From Mesomycoplasma flocculare ATCC 27399 (lineage in GTDB: Bacteria; Bacillota_I; Bacilli_A; Mycoplasmatales; Metamycoplasmataceae), in NCBI RefSeq assembly GCF_000815065.1, contig NZ_CP007585.1:620001-684000 (forward strand): DNA of 64,000 nt, written 5' to 3'. Of the stretch, positions 29,733-40,676 are shown in pieces; position 1 is the first letter of the stretch, and every line of letters begins with the position of its first letter. Under the pieces are notes generated by a model, which saw only the letters and a program-made list of their open reading frames with translations, did not search any database and was not told where the DNA came from. Both the position numbers and the translations under genes were made by a program.

Positions 29733-32700
29733 ATGCAAAAATTTGGCAGCCAAACCCATGAAAATCAAAACTCAAACAACACAAACCAAAATTTAAGTTA
29801 CGAACGTTTGCTTGCAAATCTTATCACAGTAGAAAGAACAGATTCTGCTCTTTTCACAAAAATTGATGGCGAAAATTATATCGACTTGTTTATATCCTTA
29901 AAGTCAAGCGATTTTAAAAAATTAATAACTTCGCCAATCTCATCAGTCTCACTAGCGGCTAGTGAATTTGATGATCTTGTTGAAAAAATTGAAGCAATTA
30001 ACAACAAAGAAGAACTAGTTGAATTTCTAAAAAATTCAGATTATAAAGTTAACCCGCTTTCATTAAGATCATTAAATAGTGATTTTGAAGCGGGGAAAAA
30101 AGACATTTTAAACAAAATTTCATATAAAAAACAAACAAGTTTGGCAAAATGAAAACGGTTAATCAAAAAAGCTTATGATATTCTAAGAGATCGGAATATT
30201 TGACCTTTGCACATTGGATTTTTCTATATTTCGCTTACAATTGAAGATCGCAGTTTTTTTGGACCATTATTTGTTAAAGAATGTGAAGTCACAATTGTTA
30301 ATTCAGTTCCAAGATTAAATGCTGATGGACATATAAAATTAAACAATAAATTGATTACTTTTTTAAAAAAGCTTGACATTGACTTTAATTTTGATTTTGA
30401 TTTTTCGGAATTTTCAATTGAAGAATTAATAGAAAATGTAAAAAAATTTTATAATGATAAATTTAAAATTCCAAATATTGAAGGCAGAATCCCTAAGGAT
30501 TTTACCGCAAATGAAGATAGTAGTGTAAATTTTCATCCTGGTGCAATTTTAGGATTTTTTAACATTGGCGGTTCGCACCAACGTCGTATCATGGAAAAAA
30601 TGATAAAAACTGGCGAAATTCACAACCTGATTGAAGTGGATATTAACAAAAATGTTTATCGAAATAGTGTTGAGAAGTCAATTTTTTCACCTAAATTTAC
30701 AGGATTTTTCAAAATTCAGCCAACTAATTTTACTCAAGATTATGCACATATTTCTGCAATTTTACAAAATACAATAATTTGAGGACCGCCAGGAACCGGA
30801 AAATCACAAACAATCGCAAATATTATTTCCAACATTATTGCACTAAATCGCACAGCGCTTGTTAGTTCGCAGAAAAAAATTGCGCTTGTTGTTCTAAGAA
30901 AAAGGCTAAAAATGATGTCATTTTTTTGCCTTTTTGTAATTAATGAAAAACTTGAAAATTATAAAGACTTTTATAAACCAATTGAAGAATATATTGAAAT
31001 TATAGAAAATTTCAATATGGAATCTAAAATTGATGAAATTGAAGTTTTTTCTAATGATGATCGGAAATATCTTGAACTTTTGCAAAAAATTTTCCCAAAA
31101 ACCGACATTTTTACTAACACATTAGAAGCCTATAAAATAATTGAAACTGCTAATAACTTTTTTGCGCTTAATGTCGCTGAAGCTCTTTTTAAACTAAATA
31201 AATCAATCAAAATTAATCCAAAACGTTCGCCAAGGTCAGAAACTAAACTAAAATTACACATTATCGAAACTCAACTTAAACGAAAATTAAAAGTTTACGA
31301 GAAAGTTATTCATGCCTTTTCAAAAGATTTGCAAAATGATGTTAATATAATCCTTACAAATCTTGGCAATTATGATGATAATTTAGAAAATATCTTTAAT
31401 AAAATTTCAAAATTGGAAATTTCTAATTTTGAAAATCTTGAAAAATTTTTGAATTTCTGCTCAAAACCAAAAAATGAAGTTATTGATGATAAAGCATTAT
31501 TTGTTTTCCATGCAAAAAAAATCTTTAAGATTCTAGATAAATTAAATAACAACACAGAATTTCAACAACTTTACACCCGCTTTCGGCTCAGTGTGAAACA
31601 AAAAAAGAAAATGTCACCTTATAAATTTTTATTAAAACATGCGGAAATAATTAAAGTTTTATTTCCTATAATCATTACAACACCTGACATTGAACTTGTG
31701 ATGTTTGAAAAAAAATACTTTGACTACGTTGTAATCGACGAGGCCTCACAAATGTTTTTAGAAGAAGCCTTACCACTTTTATTTTACGGAAAAATAAAGA
31801 TTTTAGTTGGCGATCATCAACAAATGCAGCCAATTCGCTGATTTGCTTCTAAATTAAACGAAGAATCAGAAGATGATGCCTTTGCAAACATCGAATCAAT
31901 TCTTGAATATGCTTATTCTAAAGGTGTTTTTAACATTATGTTAGATAAAAACTACCGTTCTCATCATGCTTCACTGATGACTTTTAATTCGCGACATTTT
32001 TACGAATCGGAACTGAAGATTGCTAATAATTACAAATTTGAAGAAAATGATGTGATCGAAGTTCACAATGTTAACGGTCAATGAGATGGGCAACAAAACA
32101 TTCTTGAGGCAAAGGCAGTTGTGGAAATTGCACAAAGAAATATTAACAAGTTTCCAACAATGATAATTCTTGCTTTTAATAAAAATCAACAAAATGCAAT
32201 CGAAAAAATAATTTTTGAATCCTATCCAGAAATTGAAAAACTGATCTATACTGACAAAATTATTGTTAACAGTCTCGAAAATATTCAAGGAGATGAAGCG
32301 GATTTGGTAATAATTTCGGTAGCTTATGATCAAAGCGCTAAATTTGCTGCTACTTATATTGCAAGAAAAGGGGGGAAAAACGCCTTAAATGTCGCCACTT
32401 CACGTGCTCGGCAAAAAATGATAATTTGCAAATCGCTTAATGCCGATGAAATTCAAAATGCATCTAATTCTGAGGATTTAGAAATTTTTAAAGAGTGAAT
32501 CAACTTTTTAGATTTAGATATTCAATCACAAATTCACTATTCACGTAAAAGAAAAAATGAACTCTCGCTTGCTGAATTAAATAATGTGAAAAAAACAAAA
32601 TTTTTCACTGATTTTCAACAGGAATTTGTTGAAGAATTTTCCGTGGTTTTTCCCGATTTTGAAACAAAAACTAATTTTGTTGTGGGCAGCGAAGAAATAG

Positions 32701-32930
32701 ACGTTGCTGTTTTTGAACAGGGCGAACTTTTATTTGCAATTTATCTTGATTCCTTAGAATATAAAGAGCCAAAAGAATATATTAAATATTTTGACGCTAT
32801 TAAATTTATTGAGCAAAAGAACTACCCTGTATTTACACTAAATTTTGTCGAATGAAAACTTAATAGACAAAAGATTATCGCAAAAATCAAAGAAAAAGTG
32901 CTTAGTTTAAAAGAAAATGATCTTGTCTAA
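29733..32930 (+). CDS. UPF1-like superfamily 1B helicase/ATPase
   Basis: The 1,065-residue protein has an unassigned N-terminal part (about 350 residues) before Walker A GPPGTGKSQT, then VIDEAS (motif II), GDHQQMQPIR (motif III), NYRSHH, QGDEADLVIISV (motif V) and VATSRARQKM (motif VI). These are the motifs of the Dna2/Upf1/SMUBP family, which act on RNA, DNA or hybrids with 5'-3' polarity. A restriction-endonuclease-like C-terminal domain (FVVGSEEIDVAVFEQGELL) follows. Six UGA codons encode Trp. Its stop overlaps the RNase HIII gene by 14 nt. That pairing suggests work on RNA-DNA hybrids, which is inference. Confidence 0.85.
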
Positions 32931-33657
32931 ATCAGGTCTATACAATTTAAATGATTTAGTAGTGGGCTGCGATGAGGTCGGAGTTGGCGAATATTTTACA
33001 AATTTAACTGTATGTTGTACAGTTTTTCGCGAAAATGAAATCAAAAATGCGCTTTTAGACCAAATTGTTGATTCAAAACTTTTAACAGCAAAAAAAATTG
33101 CTGATCTTTTTAAAATTTTAGAAAAGAAAATAAAACACAGATTTATCAGTCTAGAAATGAAAGAATATAACCAACTTATTCAAAAAGGTCTAAATTCCCA
33201 TGAGATTAAATCATTATTATATTTTAAAGTTCTAAATTCATTAATTTTAGACCTAAAAAATGAAAAAATAAATAAAATTTTTATTGATGGCTTTGTAAGC
33301 GCAAGGAAATTTGGCGAATATTTGGCAAAAATTTCCAAGATTTTCGAAATTGAGCCTTGAGATTTCCAAGAATTTCCGCTAATTTTAGAAAAAAAAGCCG
33401 ATACAAAAATTAAACAAGTTGGCGCGGCTTCAATAATTGCAAAATATGCATTAAACCAAAAATTTGCTCAAAGGCAAACAAAGTGAAACACTTTTTTTCC
33501 AGCTGGATCAAATCAAATTGAAAAAATTATTGCTTTTTGTATTATTCAGATTAAAAAATATGGCAAAATTTTTCTAGAAGAAAATGTTAAACTTCATTTT
33601 AGCATTACAAAAAAAATATTAGCAAAATTAGAGGAGGAAAGCAAGAAAAATGGTTAG
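32917..33657 (+). CDS. rnhC: Ribonuclease HIII-type protein without the N-terminal substrate-binding domain
   Basis: The 246-residue enzyme begins almost at once with VVGCDEVGVGEYF, the metal-binding Asp-Glu motif of type 2 RNases H in the form typical of HIII. VDSKLL, IDGF (catalytic Asp) and KADTKIKQVGAASIIAK follow. The family normally has an ~80-residue TBP-like N-terminal domain that is missing here. It cleaves RNA in RNA-DNA hybrids. UGA codes two Trp. The start overlaps the upstream helicase gene, and the stop overlaps the next gene by 8 nt. Confidence 0.86.
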
Positions 33658-33943
33658 TTTATTTGCTGAAGACGCTGAAAACATATTGACAAATGTCGGT
33701 GTTGCTGGTGGAGTTGGTCTTGGAGGTTGAATAGGGATTACAATTGCGGTTGGAATTGTTCTTTTTGTTGTTGGCGGAATTATTGCGTTAGTTTTTTCTA
33801 AAAAAATGTTTGAAAAGCAGATTAAAGAAAACCCTCCAATAACTGAAAATATGATTCGTGCGATGTATATGCAAATGGGCCGAAAGCCATCTGAGGCGCA
33901 AATCAGAGCGGTAATGCGATCTGTTAAAAATGCAAAAAAATAG
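33650..33943 (+). CDS. UPF0154 family membrane protein (YneF-like)
   Basis: The 97-residue protein has a Gly-rich hydrophobic helix (about 17-48) and the conserved cytoplasmic segment PPITENMIRAMYMQMGRKPSE, which defines the UPF0154 family. One UGA codes Trp. The function is unknown. A GAGGAGG ribosome binding site lies within the 3' end of rnhC. It belongs to the helicase-rnhC-gpmI transcript. Confidence 0.88.
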
Positions 33944-33958
33944 GAAAAATAGGAAAAA

Positions 33959-35476
33959 ATGAAAAAAAAATTAATTTTAATTATCATCGATGGTTTAGGA
34001 TTGCGTTCTGAGACACAAGGAAATGCGTTTGCACTTGCAAAAACACCTGTATTTGATAGTCTTTTTCAGAATTACCCAAACAGTTTAATTGCTGCATCAG
34101 GTGAAGAAGTTGGACTACCTAAAGGACAAATGGGAAATAGTGAAGTGGGCCATTTAAATATTGGGGCCGGATTTATTGTCCATACTGGTATTTCAATTAT
34201 AAATAATGCCTTAAAAACAGGTGAGTTTTTTAAAAACGAAAGATTTATCAAAGCTTTTGAGCATAGTATCAAAAATGGATTTCCATTGCAAATTATGGGG
34301 CTTTTTTCGCCTGGAGGGGTGCACTCACATCAGGATCACCTTTTTGCTTTAATTGATTTTGCTGCTGATTTTGGTGTAAAAAAATTAAATATCCACCTTT
34401 TTGGGGATGGAAGGGATGTAGGCCCTAAATCAATTAAACCATGGATTGAGAAGTTAATTTTAAAACTACAAAAAACAGAAAATTATAAAATAGCTTCGAT
34501 TTCCGGACGTTTTTATTCAATGGATCGCGATAAAATGTTTAATCGTGTTGAATTAGGTTATAATGCACTTTTAGGAAGAGCAGAAAATAATTTTACGGAT
34601 TTAATTGATTATATAAATTCGCAATACGAAAAAGGAATTAGTGATGAATTTTTCGAACCAGCAATTAATCTAAAAGTGAATAAAAACGATTTTTTAAATG
34701 ATAACCACCCTGTGATTTTTTTTAACTTTCGCCCAGACCGGGCAAGACAATTAGCCCATTTGATTTTAGGGACTGATCTATACAGGGAAAAACCAAAAAA
34801 CCCTATAAAAATCAACGTTTTTGTATCAATGATGAAATACGAAGGAATAAATTGTCTTGTCGCTTTTGAAGAAATGAAAGTAAAAAATCCGCTTGGAAAA
34901 GTAATTGATGAAGCTCAATTTAGACAATTACGACTTGCTGAAACACAAAAATATGCTCATGTTACTTTTTTTGTCGATGGTGGAGTTGAACTTGAACTAA
35001 AAAATTCTGATCGAATTTTAGTTGATTCTTTAAAAGTTCAATCATATGCGAATTTTCCACAAATGTCTGCTGTTGAAATCACTGATAAACTTATCGATGT
35101 TGGCCAAAATTACGATTTTATTATTATGAATTTTGCAAATCCTGATATGGTGGGACATACAGGAAATTTAAAATCAACAATTAAAGCTGTAGAAATTCTT
35201 GATGCACAAATCGGACGAATTTCTCAATGAGCAAAAGTGAGCAATTTTAACTTTTTCATAACTGCAGACCATGGAAATGCCGAACTAACAGAGGACGAAA
35301 ACAAAAACCCCTCCACAAAACACACAACTTTTCCCGTAATGTTAATTTCAAGTGATAAAAGTATTAAATTAAAAAACGGAAAACTTGCAAATATCGCGCC
35401 AACTATTTTAGATTATTTAGGACTTGCAAAACATCCTGATATGGATCATGACTCACTAATAATTAAAAGCAAATAG
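33959..35476 (+). CDS. gpmI: 2,3-bisphosphoglycerate-independent phosphoglycerate mutase
   Basis: The 505-residue, manganese-dependent glycolytic enzyme interconverts 3- and 2-phosphoglycerate. IIDGLGLR opens the phosphatase domain, the phosphoserine nucleophile is in MGNSEVGHLN, and ADHGNAE near residue 435 binds metal. One UGA encodes Trp. The gene is 15 nt after the UPF0154 gene. Its terminator (hairpin ATTTTAAAAAGTA and its complement, 35483-35520) lies within the repeat that is copied beyond the 5S gene. Confidence 0.96.
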
Positions 35477-35899
35477 TTCTCACATTTTAAAAAGTATCGT
35501 AATTTATAGTACTTTTTAAAATAAGACTCGGTAAAACAAAACGCCGGAAAAGAGGGGAAAGATACGGAAAATTTACTTAAAAAATTTACAAAGCGTTCCT
35601 TTTTGCAGCGCTTTCAGCGCTTGCAATAATTTTCTCTAGTAATGAGATTCTTCAAAATGAGGAAACTGTTATTAAACAAAAACAGCAGAAAATTGAAATA
35701 AAAAGTCGTAAAATTCATATAAAATCAACCAAATTACCTCAGTTTCTAATCAAGATGCTAATAAAATTCCAAAATCTGTTCTAGAAATCCCACTCAAGAA
35801 AATGGTTTTACCCCTGTAATTCCTGCTTTTTTTAATTTTAAAATTTAATTTTCTTGTTTTTCTTGTAATTATAGCTAAAAAATGCGGTTATTTTGAGCA
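35468..35899. repeat. ~432-bp direct repeat, copy 1 (before the 5S rRNA gene)
   Basis: Starting at the last codons of gpmI, this segment matches 36179-36610 with about six differences, all of them transitions. It carries the gpmI stop, the gpmI terminator and an exported-protein relic. Confidence 0.88.
35564..35848 (+). pseudogene. Remnant of an exported-protein gene (copy 1)
   Basis: Read with two or more frame changes, the segment encodes ENLLKKFT, a signal-like AFLFAALSALAIIFSSNE, a Lys/Gln-rich stretch and a final QENGFTPVIPAFFNFKI. The initiator position is ACG here and ATG in copy 2. It looks like a degraded small lipoprotein or secreted protein; the family cannot be named. Confidence 0.5.
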
Positions 35900-35976
35900 T
35901 AAAATATAGGAAAAGCCAATTTTTGGGACAAAATTATGCTAAAAAAAGTTTTTGTTGTTAAAATAGTTGCAAAAAC

Positions 35977-35995
35977 TTTTTTTTTTTTTTTTTTT
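35977..35995. repeat. T19 homopolymer in the 5S rRNA promoter region
   Basis: Nineteen T residues end 22 nt before the 5S -10 box and so cover the -35 region and part of the spacer. Length change would alter promoter geometry. Confidence 0.75.
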
Positions 35996-36017
35996 ACATT
36001 TTCTATAATATTTATGC

Positions 36018-36023
36018 TATAAT
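36018..36023 (+). promoter_or_regulatory. 5S rRNA -10 box
   Basis: TGCTATAAT is a consensus extended -10 element, 9 nt before the first base of the 5S helix. The same TGCTATAAT precedes tRNA-Gly at 45478. Confidence 0.75.
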
Positions 36024-36032
36024 ATTGTTCAC

Positions 36033-36137
36033 AAGAGTAACAATAGCAAAAGGGATCACCTGATACCATTCCGAACTCAGTAGTTAAGCCTTTTTACGCC
36101 GAAAATACTAGAAATAGGAAAATAGGAAGTTACTCTT
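36033..36137 (+). rRNA. rrf: 5S ribosomal RNA
   Basis: The terminal helix AAGAGTAAC (36033-36041) pairs with GTTACTCTT (36129-36137). The universally conserved core around 36081-36100 (CCGAACTCAGTAGTTAAGCC) identifies 5S rRNA. T residues follow as a terminator. It is separate from any 16S-23S genes, as known for the hyopneumoniae group, and lies in a 279-bp segment between direct repeats. The exact ends are uncertain by a few bases. Confidence 0.9.
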
Positions 36138-36178
36138 TTTTTAGTTTTCTTGAAAATGTGTAAAAAAATATACATTTT

Positions 36179-36610
36179 AGCAAATAGTTCTCACATTTTA
36201 AAAAGTATCGTAATTTATAGTACTTTTTAAAATAAGACTCGGTAAAACAAAACGCCGGAAAAGAGGGGAAAGATATGGAAAATTTACTTAAAAAATTTAC
36301 AAAGCGTTCCTTTTTGCAGCGCTTTCGGCGCTTGCAATAATTTTCTCTAGTAATGAGATTCTTCAAAATGAGGAGACTGTTATTAAATAAAAACAGCAGA
36401 AAATTGAAATAAAAAGTCGTAAAATTCATATAAAATCAGCCAAATTACCTCAGTTTCTAATCAAGATGCTAATAAAATTCCAAAATCTGTTCTAGAAATC
36501 CCACTCAAGAAAATGGTTTTGCCCCTGTAATTCCTGCTTTTTTTAATTTTAAAATTTAATTTTCTTGTTTTTCTTGTAATTATAGCTAAAAAATGCGGTT
36601 ATTTTGAGCG
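36179..36610. repeat. ~432-bp direct repeat, copy 2 (after the 5S rRNA gene)
   Basis: This copy matches 35468-35899 at an offset of 711 bp. It begins with AGCAAATAG, the last codons of gpmI, although no gpmI gene precedes it, so copy 1 is the native one and copy 2 is the duplicate. Confidence 0.88.
36275..36559 (+). pseudogene. Remnant of an exported-protein gene (copy 2)
   Basis: This is the second copy of the relic at 35564. Here an ATG is present, but the frame stops after 12 codons, and the signal-like segment lies in another frame. The relic is therefore not functional in either copy. Between 35477 and 36671 the only intact gene is 5S rRNA. Confidence 0.5.
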
Positions 36611-36651
36611 TGAAAAATACGAAAACCGCTTTTGATTTTTTTCATTTATAC

Positions 36652-36657
36652 TATAAT
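36652..36657 (+). promoter_or_regulatory. -10 box of whiA with very short leader
   Basis: A TATAAT ends 14 nt before the whiA ATG, and no ribosome binding site is seen; the mRNA is probably nearly leaderless. Confidence 0.5.
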
Positions 36658-36671
36658 TAACAAATAAAAAA

Positions 36672-37529
36672 ATGTTGACTTATAGCCAAAAAGTTAAAGT
36701 TGAAATTCTTTCAAACCGGTTATCGCGCCAAAAATTTCTTTCATTATTAAAAGGGTTAATTTTTAGCGCCACAAAATCTGATGATTCCGATTATTTTATT
36801 ATTAGAATAAATAAAAAAGACATCAAAAATAAATTATGCGAAATTTTAATTTTTTTTAAAATTGAATTTTTCCACACAAAAACAAATAAAAATTGAATTT
36901 GTATTGAAAAAAAACAAATAAAAATTGAAAAAACTCCACAAAATATACAATATTTTTTTGCTGGGCTTTTCATTGGAGGAGGTTCAATTTCTCCGCTAGA
37001 ATCAAAAAGCTATCATTTAGAAATTTCATTTTTAGACAAAGAAAAATGCAAAAAGGTAGTTTCTATCTTGGAAAAAAATAAATTAGAGTTCACTTTTCGA
37101 CAGATTTTTTATCAAAATCATTTCAAGTTATATTTAAAAAAGGTAAACGAAATAATTTACTTTTTAATGGCGATTGGGGCACTTGAACAAGCATCTAAAT
37201 TAGAAATTTTAAGAATTAGACGTGACCATTATCTAAATGCTAATCGAATAACAAACTTTGATATTAAAAATGCTAAAAAAATAAGTGATTCTTCAGCAAA
37301 TTTTACTAAAAAATGAAATTTAATTCAAAAAAATAAATTAATTAAGCTTTTTAACAAAAAACAGATAACTTTTTTTTATCTAAAAGAAAAAAACCCTGAA
37401 TTAAGCTTACAAGAAATTTCCGAAATATTAAAAAAAGAGTATAATATAGACATAACAAAATCAGGTTTAAATTACTGACTTTCTAAAATTAATAAAATAC
37501 TTAAAAAAAAAGGAGAAAAAAATGAATAA
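36672..37529 (+). CDS. whiA: DNA-binding protein WhiA
   Basis: The 285-residue protein has the WhiA layout: an N-terminal region SYSQK-like (LTYSQKVKVEIL), a degenerate LAGLIDADG homing-endonuclease fold (FFAGLFIGGGSIS) and a C-terminal helix-turn-helix (LSLQEISEILKKEYNID). UGA encodes several Trp. In other Firmicutes WhiA affects cell division, and in mycoplasmas it has been reported to regulate ribosomal protein genes. The endonuclease catalytic acids are not conserved. It overlaps the next gene by 8 nt. Confidence 0.88.
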
Positions 37530-38322
37530 TAAAGTTGTTTATAACGAGCGCGATTTTAAAGCTTATAGCCGTTCGACAATTTATATACAAAAACAAACAA
37601 ATCGTTTGTTAGCTTTTTCCTTACTATGATTAGGGGTTGCGATTTTATTTATAAGTTTATTTACCTTTTCAATTCTATCAATTGAATCGCTTTACTCAGT
37701 TTACTCAAACCTTACTTATTCAATGACTTCTAACGCAATGAGAGTTATTTTTACAATAATTTTGCTTGTCGGGATAAATTTTGGGGTATCATACTATATT
37801 GGCAAATACGCGCTGGCGGAAAAACCAACAACATTTTTTTTAGTTTTTCTTTTTTTAATTTTTGTACTTGCAAATTCTTTTTTATTGCCAATGTTTTTTG
37901 CTTCCCAAATACTTCTAGGCAAATCCAGTTACATAATGATTGCAATCGCTGGCGCTGGCGGACTGATGACCCTAATTGGGATTCTGGGTTATTTCCAAGT
38001 TATTAACTTTGGGAAAATTCTACCTTTGATTATTATTGGTTTTTTAATTGAAATAGTCCTTGCAATTGCTTCATATTTTATTTTTTCATCTTTTTTAAAT
38101 ACCTTATACTCACTCGTTGGAATTAGTGTTACACTAGGAACAATTGGATATCAGTTTTGGCTTATTCGTAATCAATCATGTCAAATTCTTGCTTTTTATA
38201 CAGATGAAAATGAAATTAAACGCATTTTTTTAAGAGTAGCAATTTGAAATGCTCTTAGTTTGTATATTTCATTTATTCGATTATTTTTATTTATAATTAG
38301 ACTTTTAAGTTCACGAACCTAA
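37522..38322 (+). CDS. Bax inhibitor-1/YccA-like membrane protein
   Basis: The 266-residue protein has seven hydrophobic segments and the pattern of the Bax inhibitor-1 family (YccA/YbhL), common in mycoplasmas as an integral membrane protein of unknown function. An N-terminal cytoplasmic stretch of about 38 residues precedes the first helix. Two UGA codons encode Trp. A strong AAAGGAG lies within the 3' end of whiA, and the genes overlap. Family members modulate calcium leak or FtsH proteolysis elsewhere; nothing here shows which. Confidence 0.75.
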
Positions 38323-38364
38323 AAAAATTATTTTAAAATGATATTGTTTTAAAAGGTTTTTCAA

Positions 38365-38919
38365 ATGGATAAAAAAATAATTCTAGTGGATATTGAAATA
38401 AGTAAGGGCTCAAATATTAAATACGAGCTTGATCATCGAACTAAAAAATTAGTAGTTGACCGAATTTTATATGGCGATTTTGTCTACCCTGCAAATTATG
38501 GAAGCATTCCCCAAACTTTAGACTGAGATGGAGATGCTCTTGATATTTTAGTTTATTCAAACCAAAAATTCCTACCAGGATCACAGTTAAATGCAAGACT
38601 TTTGGGTTCGCTTGAGATGATTGATGATGGCGAAATTGATACAAAACTAATTGGTGTTCATAATGATGACTATCGTTTTGAGCATATTAATTCACTTGAT
38701 GATTTGCCCCGTGAATGACTTGATTCAATTCATTATTTTTTTAGCAATTATAAAAATTGAAAAAAACCCGGAATTACCAAAGTTTCAAAATTTATTAATT
38801 TAAAAGAAACATTAAAAGAATACCAGACTTGTCAAAAATTGTATTCAGAATATAAAAACCTTGAAAAATCTGAATTTTTAAAAATAATGCAAAAAAAATT
38901 TCCAGAAAAATATCAATAG
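38365..38919 (+). CDS. ppa: Inorganic pyrophosphatase
   Basis: The 184-residue family I enzyme hydrolyses pyrophosphate to two phosphates with magnesium. The substrate site residues appear in YPANYGSIP, and the metal triad in [11 protein letters not shown], where a UGA encodes the Trp. [11 protein letters not shown] with further UGA codons is the C-terminal signature. The start ATG follows the membrane protein by 42 nt. Confidence 0.95.
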
Positions 38920-39072
38920 GGAATTCTGCAAAAATGAGTATTTATTAAAAAAAGGCAAAATTGAAATTTTACTTATTTTTTGAATTTTTTTATAATTATT
39001 TTACTAAAAAACATTGTTTTTAAAAATTTTTTAAAAACATTAAGATTTTTGCAGAGTTTTAATTTTTTGTGC

Positions 39073-39078
39073 TAAAAT
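39073..39078 (+). promoter_or_regulatory. -10 box of the nucleoside transporter operon
   Basis: TGTGCTAAAAT is an extended -10 element 69 nt upstream of the lipoprotein ATG. The 228-nt gap after ppa contains no other clear element. Confidence 0.5.
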
Positions 39079-39147
39079 ACAACATGAAAATATTATTAAA
39101 ACAAATTTAATTAATTAATTAATTTCAATTTAGAGATAGAGGTAGCT

Positions 39148-40542
39148 ATGAATATGAAAAAGAAAATAAAACTAAATAAATTTCTCAGTTTAGGGCTTAT
39201 TTTTCCCGTTCCAATCATTGGTATAGCCGCGGCTTGCGGAGAAAGTAACGACACTAAAACAGAAACCCAAAATGAAACTCAAGGAAAAAATTCTGAAGGT
39301 TCTGATACTCAGAAAACCACAACTGATACACAAACTAAAACAATTACTGACGTTTCAAAAATTTCTGGCTTAGTCACTTCACGTAAATCTGAAATTACCG
39401 CAGCAAAATCCGATGAAAACAAACATTTCCCAATGAATATGGCGGTTGTAACTGCTGATGGAACTGTTAATGATAATTCCTTTAACCAATCAAGTTGGGA
39501 AGCTGTCCAACAACTCGCAGCTCTTACTGGTGGAGAAATAACTCCTGTTGATAGTTCTACTTCTGAATTAGAAGGGCAATATAGTTCGCTTGTTAATACA
39601 AACAAAAATATTTGAGTTCTTTCAGGTTTTCAACACGGAGATGAACTTACAAAGTGATTACAAATTCCAGAAAACAAACAATCTTTCATTGATAAAAAAA
39701 TTATTGTTATTGGAATCGACTGAAATGATAACAAAAAAGTAATTCCTGAGGGACATTATATTAATCTAACCTACAAAACTGAAGAAGCAGGTTGGCTAGC
39801 AGGTTATGCAAACGCTTCCTTTTTGGCGAAAAAATTTCCAAATGATGCAAATAAAAGATCAGCAATTACTATCGGTGGCGGGGTTTTTGCATCTGTAACT
39901 GATTTTATCGCTGGGTATTTAACGGGAATTAAAGCCTGAAATGAAAAAAATGCAGACAAAAAGACTAAAATAACAGATGATAAAGTTGCCCTAGATCTTG
40001 GTTTTAATGCACAAGAAACTACTACCAAGGAAAGACTAGAGCAAATTGCAACAAAAAACAATCCTACAACACTTTTAGCAGTAGCTGGGCCTTTAACAGA
40101 AATTTTTTCCGATGTAGTTGCAAACAAGGAAAATCGTTATTTAATTGGCGTTGACACTGACCAATCACTTGTTTATACAAAATCTAAAAATAAATTTTTC
40201 ACATCAATTTTGAAAAATTTAGGTTATTCAGTCTTTAGTGTTTTAAGTGATTTATATACTAAAAAATCAGATTCAAAAAATTTAGCTGGATTTGAATTTA
40301 ACAAGAAAAGTGCCACAGTTTATTTAGGGTTTAAAGATAATTTTGTAGATATTGCAGAAACTTCTTTAGAAGGTGAAGATAAAGATCTCGCAACTCAGGC
40401 AATTTCCGAGGCTAAAAAAGAATTCACAGAAAAAACACAATCAGCTTCAAATGACCAAATTCGCACAACCTTATCAATTCCAACTATGGATAACGATCAA
40501 CAAAACAAACTCAACAAACTTGTTAGTGAAATTAATAAATAA
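39148..40542 (+). CDS. BMP-family substrate-binding lipoprotein (P48-like)
   Basis: The 464-residue protein has a lipoprotein signal peptide ending GIAAACGES, with the acylated Cys near residue 29, then a Thr/Gln/Lys-rich linker and a BMP (basic membrane protein) type periplasmic-binding fold: AVVTADGTVNDNSFNQSSW, IGIDWNDNKK and YKTEEAGWLAGYA. Members such as Mycoplasma P48 and Borrelia BmpA bind nucleosides. UGA codons encode several Trp. It is the first gene of an importer with the ATPase and two permeases that follow. A hairpin terminator after it would allow more of this protein than of the others. Confidence 0.9.
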
Positions 40543-40616
40543 ATTTTAGTACTACCTTTATAAAAGCAAATTTTTCATATATTATTACAAAATCTGTAAA
40601 CGAAAAATTTAAAATG

Positions 40617-40650
40617 AAAAATCTGGGATAATTTTATTCTAGATTTTTTC
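40617..40650 (+). terminator. Hairpin between the binding protein and ATPase genes
   Basis: AAAATCTGGGATAA pairs with TTATTCTAGATTTT with two mismatches, followed by T-rich DNA. Partial termination here would reduce expression of the downstream ABC genes relative to the lipoprotein. Confidence 0.6.
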
Positions 40651-40676
40651 TTTTTTTGGTAATATTTTTTAATATA

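Noticed and set aside
36275..36313. Short ATG frame in repeat copy 2 as a real peptide
   Set aside because: It has only 12 codons, and the same position is ACG in copy 1; it fits a decayed gene start.
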